Source: Gari tellinella
Taxonomy: Eukaryota; Mollusca; Bivalvia; Cardiida; Psammobiidae
Direction of reading: 5' to 3'
DNA: 64,000 nt
Assembly (NCBI GenBank): GCA_922989275.2
Contig: OV277867.1
Location: 6,262,001-6,326,000, forward strand
Position 1 is the stretch's first letter. Each line of letters begins with the position of its first letter. The position numbers were made by a program, and so were the translations under genes. The notes under the pieces are model-generated. The model made no database searches. It had not been told where the DNA came from and saw only the letters and a list, made by a program, of their open reading frames with translations. Below, piece after piece: positions 13,101 through 20,714 of this stretch.

Positions 13101-14800
13101 ATATTGTAGCAGTATAAGAGTTAAACTGGAAGCGTTTAGGGAACTGCGACAAGGGTCGTTGTAATGAGGAAGTCGTTGTTGGGAGGGTCGTTGTAGAGAG
13201 GGAGCACTGTACTTAACTCATTCATTTTCTTATTCCGTGTACAATTGTTATTTCTAAACAGTTTGAATCCTAATCAGACGCTACGTAATGCAACGTCTCA
13301 TAATGATCGAAACAGTTTGAATATAAAAGCAGACAGTTTTTAAAGCAGATGACTTCATAGTAGCGGAGGGGTTAAAGTCTCCTGACCGTTTCTCCAAGCA
13401 AACTTAAAAACATTCATTTGAAATTATTAGATATTCCTAGTATATGTTCATCTTGCATGTGTCCGTCAAACAAACAAAAAACAAGTTGGACTTACCAACT
13501 TTTCATAGGACTACTACAATTTACGCATCAGCAATTTGAAAATCACTATGTGCAGTTTTACTCTTCACTGTCAACATCGTCAAAAGGCGTTTTGCCAATA
13601 GTTTGGTTAACAGTAAGGCGGCGTCTGATCAGCATCCAAATTGTATGACACACGCATCGACATTTCGTCAGCCAAAACAGTCGTTAATGTTGCAGACGAC
13701 ATGGCGGTAAGAGGCTTAAAGCAGACGATAGTACTTGGCAGTGACAAAGTTATTCCCAAAATACATACAGTGGAGAATCTGTTATTCTTTTACCGTTTAA
13801 ACGCAAACGTACGCAAACGCAAAGCCCTAAAACGTAGAAAATAGCAACTTTTGGACAATTCTGATATTTCATGTTTATCTTGGTGGCAAACAGTCTGGAG
13901 CCTGATCAGACGCCGGGTAACCCGGCGTCTGATCTGGCTCCAAACGGTTTGTATTGGAAATAACAGTTTTAGCGTAAACGCGTTTATTGGGAAAGAATAA
14001 CATTTTCTCCACTGTAACAATCCGTTTTGTTACTTTTGTATCAAACAGCTAGTCAAATGAAAAGGAATCAATAGTGTTTTACAATAGTAACAACATAATG
14101 AAAGGCAAAATAAAGTTTAAAGAATGGACCTCATAGATAAAAACAAAACAAAAATAATATAATACATAAGCTGGGAATAATCTACTGGTCGCAAATGGAT
14201 TAAATTGAAACCAGAATTATCCATTTAAAGTTTCGTGGAGAAATGAGTTAACATACATGTTACTGTTGATGCTTGTTTAATTCATTAGAGCCTTTGACAA
14301 CGTCAACGTCAACGTCAACCACCACTTCAACCACACCGGAACCAACCACGGCCCCTGCCAACTTGACCATCGTCATAAATGGCACAGCGTATTGCCCGTG
14401 TGCTCCGTCCAATAACAACACTGTTAACACGAATAAGACCTTGGAAATGACAGTTGCCGAAATTGTGGCCAACCTGACAGTTGATAAAGACTCGTTGTCA
14501 TCAAATACAAGGAAATATACATCCGCCAAAGACACACGATCATCTGCTAAAGCCATGGGGGCATTAGGTGTTGCGTTCATTGTGGCGGTAATTTCATTGG
14601 TTGTATATGTAGACAGTGCAACACTCATAAAAGAACTGACGAGGATTCCAAAGAATTTAAAAAACCGTTTTCCGAAAAATAATGTTCAGGTGGATGATAT
14701 TTCAACGTTAAGCGTTGAAAACAGTGTTGTATACGCAGAGGCCCCTGGACCCAGAATTCCCTATGGCCGATCTGTGTCATTGCCTGACATCGTTATGTAA
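1012..14800 (+). CDS. uncharacterised single-pass membrane protein, multi-exon (3' part of gene)
   Basis: Eight exons (1012-1172, 2550-2686, 5489-5568, 7463-7549, 7661-7807, 9643-9754, 12787-12834, 14289-14800) have GT-AG borders and join into one open frame of 427 residues plus stop. The first ~255 residues are an extracellular-looking, mixed beta-rich region with N-glycosylation sequons such as NVS and NIT and no disulfide-rich module I recognise. The last exon gives a Thr/Ser/Pro stalk, several more sequons, one hydrophobic transmembrane stretch (around AMGALGVAFIVAVISLVVYV) and a cytoplasmic tail of ~50 residues. This suggests a type I surface glycoprotein. No methionine start or signal peptide is visible, so the 5' end is probably upstream of the window. 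The stalk plus short tail resembles the C-termini of many uncharacterised bivalve membrane proteins (from memory, not searched). Function unknown. Introns are filled with MITEs. Confidence 0.72.
1457..1691. mobile_element. CAGGGCTGCCAT MITE (hAT-like), copy 1
   Basis: Terminal inverted repeats CAGGGCTGCCAT / ATGGTAGCCCTG. A 6-base target duplication, GATAAG, lies at 1451-1456 and 1692-1697. The centre holds the type-2 core hairpin (GCAGGTTGAAAGTAAGGC... and complement). No coding capacity. CAGGG ends suggest a hAT relative; the class is inference. Confidence 0.8.
2113..2360 (-). mobile_element. TTAA-flanked MITE (CCCTTTG / CCTCCC family), copy
   Basis: Runs from TTAACCCTTTGAACCC to GGGAGGAAAGAGTTAA, so both ends carry TTAA, as in piggyBac-type insertions (inference). 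The centre is a long hairpin with GATCAGAGGGCTCC and its complement flanked by CAAACAG/CTGTTTG, the type-1 core. Confidence 0.85.
2550..2686 (+). CDS. membrane-protein gene, exon
   Basis: Acceptor CTTATAG, donor GCTG|GTAAGTTC (strong). Reads R-NNNKELVMKSSAAELAYFG and continues to NKLLYTGAAG. Entry with one base completes AGA; exit leaves one base (G). Phase agrees with both neighbours. Confidence 0.72.
2750..3004. mobile_element. CAGGGCTGCCAT MITE (hAT-like), copy 2
   Basis: Ends CAGGACTGTCAT and ATGGCAGCCCTG; target duplication ACATTG at 2744-2749 and 3005-3010. It sits in the intron just after the exon at 2550. The central hairpin reads GAATGCGCCTTAAGACGC, the type-2 core. Confidence 0.85.
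4557..4808 (+). mobile_element. TTAA-flanked MITE with type-2 core, copy
   Basis: TTAACCCTTTACCTGATAGC at the left, GGGGAAAGGGTTAA at the right. Core TTAAAGCAGG...GAATGCGCC and complement. A piggyBac-type end structure (TTAA plus CCC) is suggested. A decayed relative lies at 4895-4975. Confidence 0.85.
5489..5568 (+). CDS. membrane-protein gene, exon
   Basis: Acceptor TTTTCACTTTACAG and donor GTCAAG|GTACGA bound 80 bases reading G-HLDTLVQPQSTILVDYYNAD then FRDVVK. It takes one base from the previous exon and ends in phase 0. Confidence 0.7.
5714..5958 (+). mobile_element. CAGTGGAGAA MITE (TA-flanked), copy
   Basis: TACAGTGGAGAAAAC start and TTTTCTCCACTGTA end. Subterminal TTTCCCGTTTAAACGC and GGGAAAGAACAAC blocks, and a central type-1 hairpin (AGACGCCGGGTTACCCGGCG). 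The consistent TA at both ends suggests a Tc1/mariner-type target duplication (inference). Confidence 0.88.
6038..6780 (+). repeat. ~740-bp interspersed repeat, copy 1
   Basis: Matches 55215-55975 along its length (shared ATAAACGTGCAAAATATAGA, GACGAATCGTTTTCCTAA and TGATATGTTGCTCG). It ends in an inverted repeat: TATTGAACTCGTTGGATAAA and its complement around GCTCG-CGAGC. No coding frame survives. Confidence 0.8.
6962..7211 (+). mobile_element. CAGTGGAGAA MITE, full copy
   Basis: About 250 bases, intact TIRs and an intact core (7081-7148). Only two bases separate it from the next copy at 7214, so two insertions lie head to tail. Confidence 0.9.
7214..7414 (+). mobile_element. CAGTGGAGAA MITE, internally deleted copy
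   Basis: TIRs TACAGTGGAGAAGACG and GTCTTCTCCACTGTA are present, but one subterminal block and half of the core hairpin are lost. It ends ~50 bases before the acceptor of the exon at 7463. Confidence 0.85.
7463..7549 (+). CDS. membrane-protein gene, exon
   Basis: Acceptor TTTTTTTCCACAG; donor TCTGCA|GTAAAA, not consensus at -1 but the only one keeping phase. The 87 bases (29 codons, phase 0-0) read NVFVMRTSIASRMGSEKM and end KLEFSA. The frame hits a stop shortly beyond the donor, which supports the exon end. Confidence 0.65.
7661..7807 (+). CDS. membrane-protein gene, exon
   Basis: Acceptor CATCTTTTTTCAG, donor GATTCT|GTAAGTATG. The 147 bases (49 codons, phase 0-0) read IDETSFGGDDFLYVNEISVN and end NTPVNYNDS. 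The alternating hydrophobic pattern near its end (IYNISIYLYL) suggests beta strands; NIS is a sequon. Confidence 0.75.
7880..8063. repeat. near-perfect long palindrome, degenerate MITE
   Basis: Two arms of about 60 bases (roughly 7880-7940 and 8003-8063) are almost perfect reverse complements, rich in A on one side and T on the other (AAAAATTGACGATTTG and its complement). The spacer holds a decayed CAAACAGTTTGAAGCC core. Probably a foldback relative of the CAGTGGAGAA MITE family. Confidence 0.7.
8229..8261. repeat. GC-rich perfect hairpin
   Basis: A 14-base perfect stem (GCCAGTCGCCGCGT and its complement) closes a 5-base loop, inside an intron. It is much more GC-rich than its surroundings. 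It may be the core of a decayed foldback element; no T-run follows it. Confidence 0.6.
8315..8398 (+). other. possible alternative or relic exon ending in a stop
   Basis: After acceptor GACCAG the frame reads YYLGSVVKLIYTEPGSTTVL and VLYNVAMQ, then TAA at 8399-8401, just before a possible donor (GACAG|GTTTGT at 8407). Reading phase 0 from the exon at 7661 would give a shortened protein with no transmembrane segment. The composition looks coding, but the frame does not join the exon at 9643. It may be an alternative last exon, a relic, or chance. Confidence 0.3.
8726..9230 (+). repeat. interspersed repeat with terminal foldback, copy 1
   Basis: Shares ATAGAACAAGCTCATCGTGG, TATTCGGTCGAAAA and the GCGCAGGAATTGACCAC hairpin with 42207-42735. 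This copy's hairpin is damaged. Confidence 0.7.
9547..9567 (+). repeat. poly-G tract
   Basis: About 21 consecutive G after AATGG, within the intron before the exon at 9643. A shorter G-run is at 3522-3540. Both could be length-variable or assembly-sensitive. Confidence 0.85.
9643..9754 (+). CDS. membrane-protein gene, exon
   Basis: Acceptor CTATTATTCCAG, donor CCCTCAG|GTAATG. The 112 bases read HLSDGTTYFLHTLLIHNLTV then TFKASVKTIYIELMGPS, entering in phase 0 directly after the exon at 7661 and leaving one base. NLT is a sequon. Confidence 0.75.
10133..10672. repeat. ~540-bp imperfect inverted repeat built of AAAGCTT/ACAAAGCG units
   Basis: The left arm repeats AAAGCTT, AAAGCGG and AACAAAGCGT motifs; the right arm repeats their complements (ACGCTTTGATACGCTTTG, TTTGTTACGCTT). 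The ends read GGTTCACACCAACGCCG and CGGCGGTAGTGG. It looks like a foldback whose arms are themselves short degenerate tandem repeats. Confidence 0.65.
10682..10925 (+). mobile_element. CAGTGGAGAA MITE, copy
   Basis: TACAGTAGAGAAAACG to TTTTCTCCACTGTA with the standard core and subterminal blocks. Within the intron after the exon at 9643. Confidence 0.88.
10961..11884. mobile_element. nonautonomous Tc1-like element sharing TIRs with 23617-25171
   Basis: Ends ATATACCCAACAAAATAATT and its near-complement AATTATTTTTTTGAGTCTAT, then matching AAGGGGCATGCCTTCTTTAT blocks (TIR about 50 bases). The outer ~28 bases match the ends of the Tc1-like element at 23617-25171. No transposase remains. A CAGTGGAGAA MITE is nested at 11489-11822. 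Confidence 0.72.
11489..11822 (+). mobile_element. CAGTGGAGAA MITE with triplicated left end
   Basis: A full MITE (11573-11822) is preceded by two exact-period 42-base units (11489-11530, 11531-11572). Each unit is the outer 22 bases of the TIR followed by TGACGTCATTGGTGACGTCA. The whole block sits inside a Tc1-type nonautonomous element (10961-11884). Confidence 0.88.
12021..12230. mobile_element. TTAA-flanked MITE (CTCAATGACGCTT family)
   Basis: TTAACCCTTTCGTTCTCAATG to TTGATCATGAAAGGGTTAA ends. The type-1 core is partly deleted (GCGTTTGCAAACGCGGCGTC). A fuller copy is at 57311-57559. Confidence 0.75.
12283..12532 (-). mobile_element. TTAA-flanked MITE with type-2 core, copy
   Basis: Inverted copy of the family seen at 4557; ends TCAACCCTTTCCCCATAG and TGTAACGGGTTAA. 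Confidence 0.8.
12787..12834 (+). CDS. membrane-protein gene, small exon
   Basis: A 48-base exon with a good acceptor (TTTCATTTCAG) and donor (TTTG|GTAAGTT). Phase 1-1, reading D-TSFIAVSMLYVFGLF between GPS and EPLTT. It can be skipped without changing frame, so it may be a cassette exon. Confidence 0.6.
12868..13211. mobile_element. MITE with pogo/Tigger-like termini
   Basis: TACAGTGGTTCCTCTCTACA and TTGTAGAGAGGGAGCACTGTA form the ends, with TA on both sides. The interior holds a reduced type-1 core (CAAACAGCTTGCGGCGTCTG...). A partial relative is at 43470-43640. It starts 34 bases after the donor of the 48-bp exon. Confidence 0.75.
13766..14016 (+). mobile_element. CAGTGGAGAA MITE, copy
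   Basis: Full-length, TACAGTGGAGAATCTG to CATTTTCTCCACTGTA, core with GACGCCGGGTAACCCGGCGT. In the last intron of the membrane-protein gene. Confidence 0.9.
14289..14800 (+). CDS. membrane-protein gene, last exon: stalk, transmembrane segment, tail
   Basis: Acceptor TTCATTAG; the incoming G completes GAG, giving EPLTTSTSTSTTTSTTPEPT, a Thr-rich stalk likely to be O-glycosylated. There follow a YCPCAP motif and the sequons NLT, NGT, NNT and NKT. A hydrophobic segment of ~20 residues begins at AMGALGVAF. The basic stretch after it (KNLKNRFPKN) marks the cytoplasmic side. The tail ends PYGRSVSLPDIVM and stop at 14798-14800. The first ~60 bases are a short ACGTCA-type repeat, so the stalk length could vary between alleles. 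Confidence 0.8.
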
Positions 14801-14958
14801 ATATGCAACCCATTTCGTCATAGTAACGATTTACTTCACATTATTATCGTCTGCTTTTATTTCTAATTGTCAGTTTCAGACGTCCATTAGGGTTTAGCAC
14901 TCTTTGATACTAGTATAACTGTAACAAAGTGTACATGTGACTCAACTGAGACTCGAAC

Positions 14959-15113
14959 CCAGGGTCCAAGGTTATAAAGCGTTTGAGCTGAGTCTGAGTG
15001 TGTTCTCAAGCATTTGATTGGTCAGATTTGAGCCTGGGCTCAAATCTGAACAATTAAGTGCTTAAGAACGAGTTTAGACTCAACTGAAAAGCTTTATAAC
15101 CTTGGACCAAGGG
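14959..15113. mobile_element. foldback MITE, AAGGTTATAAAGCGTTT family, copy 1
   Basis: CCAGGGTCCAAGGTTATAAA at one end and its complement at the other; almost the whole ~155 bases fold back, with a tip around GAGCCTGGGCTC. A second copy is at 16211-16370. Confidence 0.8.
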
Positions 15114-16210
15114 ACTTTGGGGTACTATACGAACATTCCAACCACTACACTATTAAGTCACACAGTGAAACCTGTCAACATTTTCATTATGATCCCAACC
15201 CGGCTACACACACCTCTTTTGCAAAAGAATGCACCGAGTTCTTACTTCAGTTCTCCATGAGATTCTTGTTATCATATTGCGTACACTCTGCAAGGAGCCC
15301 TCTAATCAGGGACTTCACTGTTTGCATAAGATAAATGTACTTTTAAGAGGTACACTTTTTGGTAAAGGACGCAGATATGCGTCACTAGGGTTCATTGAGT
15401 TAAGCGGCGATTGTAACATGCTAAAACATTGTGACTCAGCGTGGACTCTAACCCGGAGTGTATTGGCTCTAACCGCTTACCAATCAGGCAACATGGTGGA
15501 GCGTGCGGAAATAAACATAGTTTCATTCTTTATTATAAGTCTCAGCGTATTTGAAAATAAAAAAAATCTATAGATTAATAAAACAGACGGTGTTTTTAAG
15601 AGACAATGGTATTGTGGTGAATGTGTAAGGCGGACTATGACGCAATTATGTCAGCAGTAGCACTCATTTTTATAAACAACAACAGCATTTAAACAATGGC
15701 AACGTTGAGCCCTTTAATTCATAAATCCTGCATTCTATTGTTTATACACATTATATTGTCTGTAAAAAATCGTTTCTTGTTGTAGATTAGCATCATTATG
15801 TCATGTGTATTATATAAAATGATTTTATATATATATACAAGAATAGTTTCACCTTCTGTGCGCTTCGGGTGATTTTGTGATATCAGATGCAAATAGTTTG
15901 GAACCAGGCAAAGCTTGGAAATTTGGCGTATCACCAGGATCCAAACTATTGGATATTTTGACGATATTTTCTTACAGAAAATCTAATGAAATAAATCACA
16001 TTTTTAAAAATATCGCAGATGACACATTTTGTAGACGACAATACTGAAGCGTACAGAAGGCAAATCCGTTACTCGATAGAAACGCCTTTAACGTATTTAA
16101 TTTATTCCTTCACTGAGGAGTATTGTTCTAGTTTATTCAGACATGAATAGGCCTTGTATCATCACACATATTTTCGATATCTTAGAAGACGGTACACAAA
16201 GGACTGTAAA

Positions 16211-16370
16211 ACACCAGGGTCCTAGGTTATAAATGTTTTGATTTGAGTCTGAAGTCATTGTTCAAGCATTTGATTGGTCAGATTTGAACCTAGGCTCAAA
16301 TCCGACCAATCAGATGCTTGTGAACGAAACCAGACTCACATCAGACGCTTTATAACCTTGGACCCAGAAT
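16211..16370. mobile_element. foldback MITE, AAGGTTATAAAGCGTTT family, copy 2
   Basis: CCAGGGTCCTAGGTTATAAA to TTTATAACCTTGGACCCAG, tip around AACCTAGGCTCAAA. Same family as 14959-15113. The span 15114-18275 otherwise holds decayed MITE pieces and no gene. Confidence 0.8.
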
Positions 16371-18275
16371 GCACCCTTGAGTAATCACTTGTTTTTAACA
16401 TAAGAAACAGGCTATTGGGTATTAGGTCAATATGTCAATATATCAAGGTTTCTTCAACGGGACAAAATGATAATAAGAATAGCAATATTATTGAATAGAG
16501 AGTAGATGTGTGTAAACTTTTGTTTCGCTCAATACGTTGAGAGCGCAACGGCTATAGATAAATGACTATTGATAAATGACTTTCATAAAACAACGATAGC
16601 CTAGAATTGCAGAAGCCACTAAGATCAGGTACGTGTAAATAACATATATCAAAAGGATGCTTTGAATGTAGATGGGGGTTCCTGGTATCAATGTCTATTT
16701 ATAAAACCAATAGAGGATTGTTCGATACATAAAAGACTGATAGCATTTATACAACAGAAATCATGGGATTTCAGAATATTGGTTCTGAAGGACAAGGTCA
16801 CTGAAATCCGATAAGTGTCCAGGGTACTCAAAATAACTGAATTCTTACCGCTATTATTACATAAGTTACCATGCAGAAGACGTAATTCCTTCCAGATGAA
16901 CGCGCTAATGCCAAATCAGTAATTCCACTTCAAACAGTTTGAAACTAGAGCAGTTACCGAGTAATCCGGCGTCTGATCAGGATTCAAACTATTTGCGAAT
17001 CAGATTAAAAAGAATCGTTAAATATGACCTGTAAGAAATATTTTCTAAATTCAAGCATATGATAACTAAAAGCAGACTGAAAATAAAGCAGAATGCGCCT
17101 GCGCATTCTGCTTTACTTTCTGCCTGCTTTAAGTGGTCACTTGTCTTCAAAATGAGAAATATACTATGGGCTATTGGGTTAATACAGTTTGCTACGCTAA
17201 GGATGGTTAAATAAAGCAGAAAGTCCCTATTGGGTGTTTTCGTTATAGGTTTTATTTTTATCTAACGCATTCACTCCAGAAAAAATCAGATGGACAATTC
17301 CAGTTTCCAATTACGTGTCAGTCTAACCCAATTTTGCAATAAAGGTAGGTTGTAAAATGGCAAGTAGTACAGACCGTAGCCAGATGGCTCCTTTGATCTT
17401 GGTCTACATTGTTTGCATATAGCAATGTACGGTTTGTGAAGGACGAATATATTCGTCGCTATGCGTACATGTAGGTGAGTTAAGCTATCCTTCTTTTAAA
17501 TAACACCACCATTAATTTGTCTTTCGATTATCATACTATTGTGTTTTACGTTCAGAAATGTGTGTAAAAAAGAATAACTACATGAGCAATGTTTGTATGA
17601 GACGGTTTGTACTTATTAATGGCTTTAGCCACTCGCGTTTGTTTATATTATAGTTCTGATACTTTTTAACGACTGACAATAAATGTCAACGAAGACAAAA
17701 CTATTGTTATACTATTTTATAAACTCCATCTAGAGAACAGTTCAATGTACATGAGGCTGCTCCAACGCACACAAAACATCCCAAAACTTGGTCAGAAATA
17801 TAAAAGGTGTCAATATTATAATGTGTTTGTGGGCAATGAATACGCGTATCCCTCGTGCACACGTGTTTCAGGGCATATGACTGTTAGCTTTACTGTATAT
17901 CAACTCAATATAGATATATTGTGCAGCTCGGGAAACCGTCAGTTGTTCCTGTTTTACCGCTTCACTAACTTACCCGAGTACGTGGCGTCTGATCAGGATC
18001 CTAACTGTTTGACATTTATTGCAATACTTAAATCAAAATAGAATTTTAAACGCAGACGACTAGTGTTCAAATTTGATGACGCCATGGCATTGAAGGTTTG
18101 ATATGAAAGACAACACAAACGTATAACAGTTTATTCTATATATACATGTAGATATATTTACATTTTATTTTAGTTTGGGTGCCAAATAATTTGAATTCTG
18201 ATCAAAGTAATACTTGTCTAGGGGGAATAACTCTTAAATTCAATTTCACGATGCTCTGGCATCGGTATTTACCCA

Positions 18276-18526
18276 TTAACCCTTTGAACCCTAGTCCCGC
18301 ATATAGACGTCCTTTTCAAACAGTATACATGTGAAAAGTGCACTTGTTCTATGCAAACAGTGAATACCCAGATCAGAGGGCTCCTTATGGAGCCCTCTGA
18401 TCTGGGTCTTCACTGTTTGTCATAATGCTAAACATTGATAAAAACAACCCTTAAAAGTCAGAAATGGACTAGACTAAATTGGAATCTGGGATTGTCCATT
18501 TAAAGTTTCAGGGAGGAAAGAGTTAA
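18276..18526 (-). mobile_element. TTAA-flanked MITE (CCTCCC family), copy
   Basis: Same ends and core as the copy at 2113. It is nearly full length and intact, in the intergenic region. Confidence 0.85.
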
Positions 18527-19044
18527 CCGTGTACTGATAACTTAAGAACAACAAAGAATTACATGTTTACTTGGACTCTTTAACCCATTTACTGCCATGA
18601 CGTCACAAATGTTTAACAATAATTGTCTTCTTCTTCTTGATACTTCTCTCTATCAAGAATGGTGGTTATGAGAAGGCGCTGTATCCTAAATTATTATTTA
18701 CAAATGTGAAAGTGATAAATATACAGTGAATTGACAACAAAATAAAATAAAAGCAGTATAGTTGTTTAGATCAGATCTACTATAACTGGTATGGTGACAA
18801 TTGTCTTGAAATCAATAACTGTTGGTGTCATTTGGGCTGTGACTGGTAGTAAGTCCCATTGTTGGATACTTCTAGGATAAAAAGAAAAAATTATAAGCAT
18901 CTTTAGATGACCTGATTGGTCGTAAGCTGTACAGTGTGTAAAATCTTATTCTGGGATCAGTTGGTGTAAAGAAATTTGTTCCTAGATGGATGGCGACAAT
19001 TTGTTGAACAATCTTATAGAATATTATCAGACGGACTCTTGTCC

Positions 19045-19294
19045 TACAGTGGAGAATCTGTTATTCTTTCCCAATAAACGCGTTTACGCTAAAACTATTA
19101 TTTGCAGTGCAAACAGTTTGGAGCCAGATCAGACGCCGGGTAACCCGGCGTCTGATCAGGCTCCAAACTGTTTGCCACCAGGATAAACAAGAATTATCAG
19201 AATTGTCCAAAAGTTGTTCTTTTCTACGTTTTAGTGCTTTGCGTTTGCGTACGTTTGCGTTTAAACGGGAAAGAATAACAGATTCTCCACTGTA
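19045..19294 (-). mobile_element. CAGTGGAGAA MITE, inverted copy
   Basis: Full copy in reverse orientation, TACAGTGGAGAATCTG to CAGATTCTCCACTGTA. Its two TIRs are near-identical. Confidence 0.9.
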
Positions 19295-19424
19295 CGAGTG
19301 TAGGCCAGCCTAGATTGTCTAGCATGTTAGACACTGAACTGGTGTTATTGTAACTAACTGCCATCTAATGATCCAAACTTACTGACACTCATGTCAACGT
19401 TTCATCAGGAAAATCGCATAGACT

Positions 19425-19636
19425 TTAACCCTTAGCCCGCCAAATAAATTGTCGTCTGCTATATTTCTTGTCTGCTTCAAGTTTCAAAGTGCTTCAAAGT
19501 TGCTCAAAATTGCTGAAAATGTTGTCCGAGTGTCAAACAGCTTGGATCCGGATGAGACGCCGAGTTACTCGGCGTCTCATCCGGATCCAAGCTGTTTGCA
19601 TATGGAGCTAATCGTGAGTGGCAGGCTAAGGGTTAA
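19425..19636. mobile_element. TTAA-flanked MITE (CCCTTAGCCCGCC family), copy 1
   Basis: TTAACCCTTAGCCCGCC to GGCAGGCTAAGGGTTAA. The core hairpin is nearly perfect (CAGCTTGGATCCGGATGAGA and complement). A related copy is at 20137-20348. Confidence 0.85.
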
Positions 19637-19847
19637 TATTATCATTTAAAGCAAAGGAAACAGTAACTGTTTTATACGGATTATTACGGCATAGTGGCAG
19701 TAAAAGTATTAAGCACTGTTACAGATATACTATCTTAGGGTTTAGATTGTATTCTGTTGGTAGTACGTTCTTCTTTACCATTTCAAAACAAGCGCAGAAA
19801 AATGCAATTTAATGTAAAAATAAAATGAAGATTGATAAATGTTAAAG

Positions 19848-20090
19848 CTGAGAAGACATTATTTTTTCCCAGTTAAACGAAGCTTAAATCAAAAGTTATG
19901 TAACTAAAATATGAAAAATATTAATTTTGTTCTAAAATTATGTAAACGACATGTTTTAATCTGAAAAGCAAATACTTTTGGCATTTTGTTGACCGGGACC
20001 TGTTCCGGCACCAAACTGTTTGCAATGAACATAAGAGTTTAAACACAAACGCATTTATTTGGAAGGAACAACATCTCCCCCACTGTAACA
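19848..20090 (+). repeat. CAGTGGAGAA MITE, decayed
   Basis: Recognisable ends (GAGAAGACATTATTTTTTCC and CATCTCCCCCACTGTA) and half a core (GGCACCAAACTGTTTGCAAT). Other decayed relatives lie near 38375-38550 and 39250-39370. Confidence 0.6.
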
Positions 20091-20136
20091 AACATTGGTG
20101 CAGACAAAGTTTGCAGACGAAAACTGCCTAGCAAGC

Positions 20137-20348
20137 TTAACCCTTATCCTGCGGTGATGTCGTCTGCTTCGAAATTGTCGTCTGCAAAGTTTGTTAAATT
20201 TAGAATTATACATTTTTTAAGTAAAGAAACATGAAAAAAATGTCAAACAGTTTGGATCCAGATCAGACGCCGCGTTACGCGGCGTCTGGTCTTGATCTAA
20301 ACTGTTTGTAAAAATCAATAAAGTCGCGACCAGCACGCAATGGGTTAA
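20137..20348. mobile_element. TTAA-flanked MITE (related family), copy 2
   Basis: TTAACCCTTATCCTGCGG to AGCACGCAATGGGTTAA, core CAAACAGTTTGGATCCAGAT with GACGCCGCGTTACGCGGCGT at the tip. Confidence 0.82.
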
Positions 20349-20714
20349 CGCCTTCACTGCCATATTGCCACGAAGTCAACAGCTTTCAACTAGTGCCGTT
20401 TGTATTTCTTTTACAAATTTAAATGTTAGGTATTTTGAATTAAGTCATATATTGAAATAAGTGTCAGGTCTTCATCGTTTTATAAAGGGCCTGTCTGACA
20501 CGATTGTTCTTTCGTTACTATGGAAGACGTTCCTAATCTTATCATCTAAAATAAAAGTTCAGGGGATCGATACTTATAGTGGATAGAGTTCTATATATGA
20601 AAATGCCTCCATAGAATGGTTAAGGACCTCGCAGCTGTAGTCATGGATCTGTATCCAATTCTTTTTTCAAATTGTTAATTAATAAAACAAACTATAATCA
20701 AAGCCCTGCTGGAG

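Noticed and set aside
14260..14628. 122-codon minus-strand frame opposite the last exon of the membrane-protein gene
   Set aside because: Antisense shadow of the Thr-rich stalk exon; it has no signal of its own.
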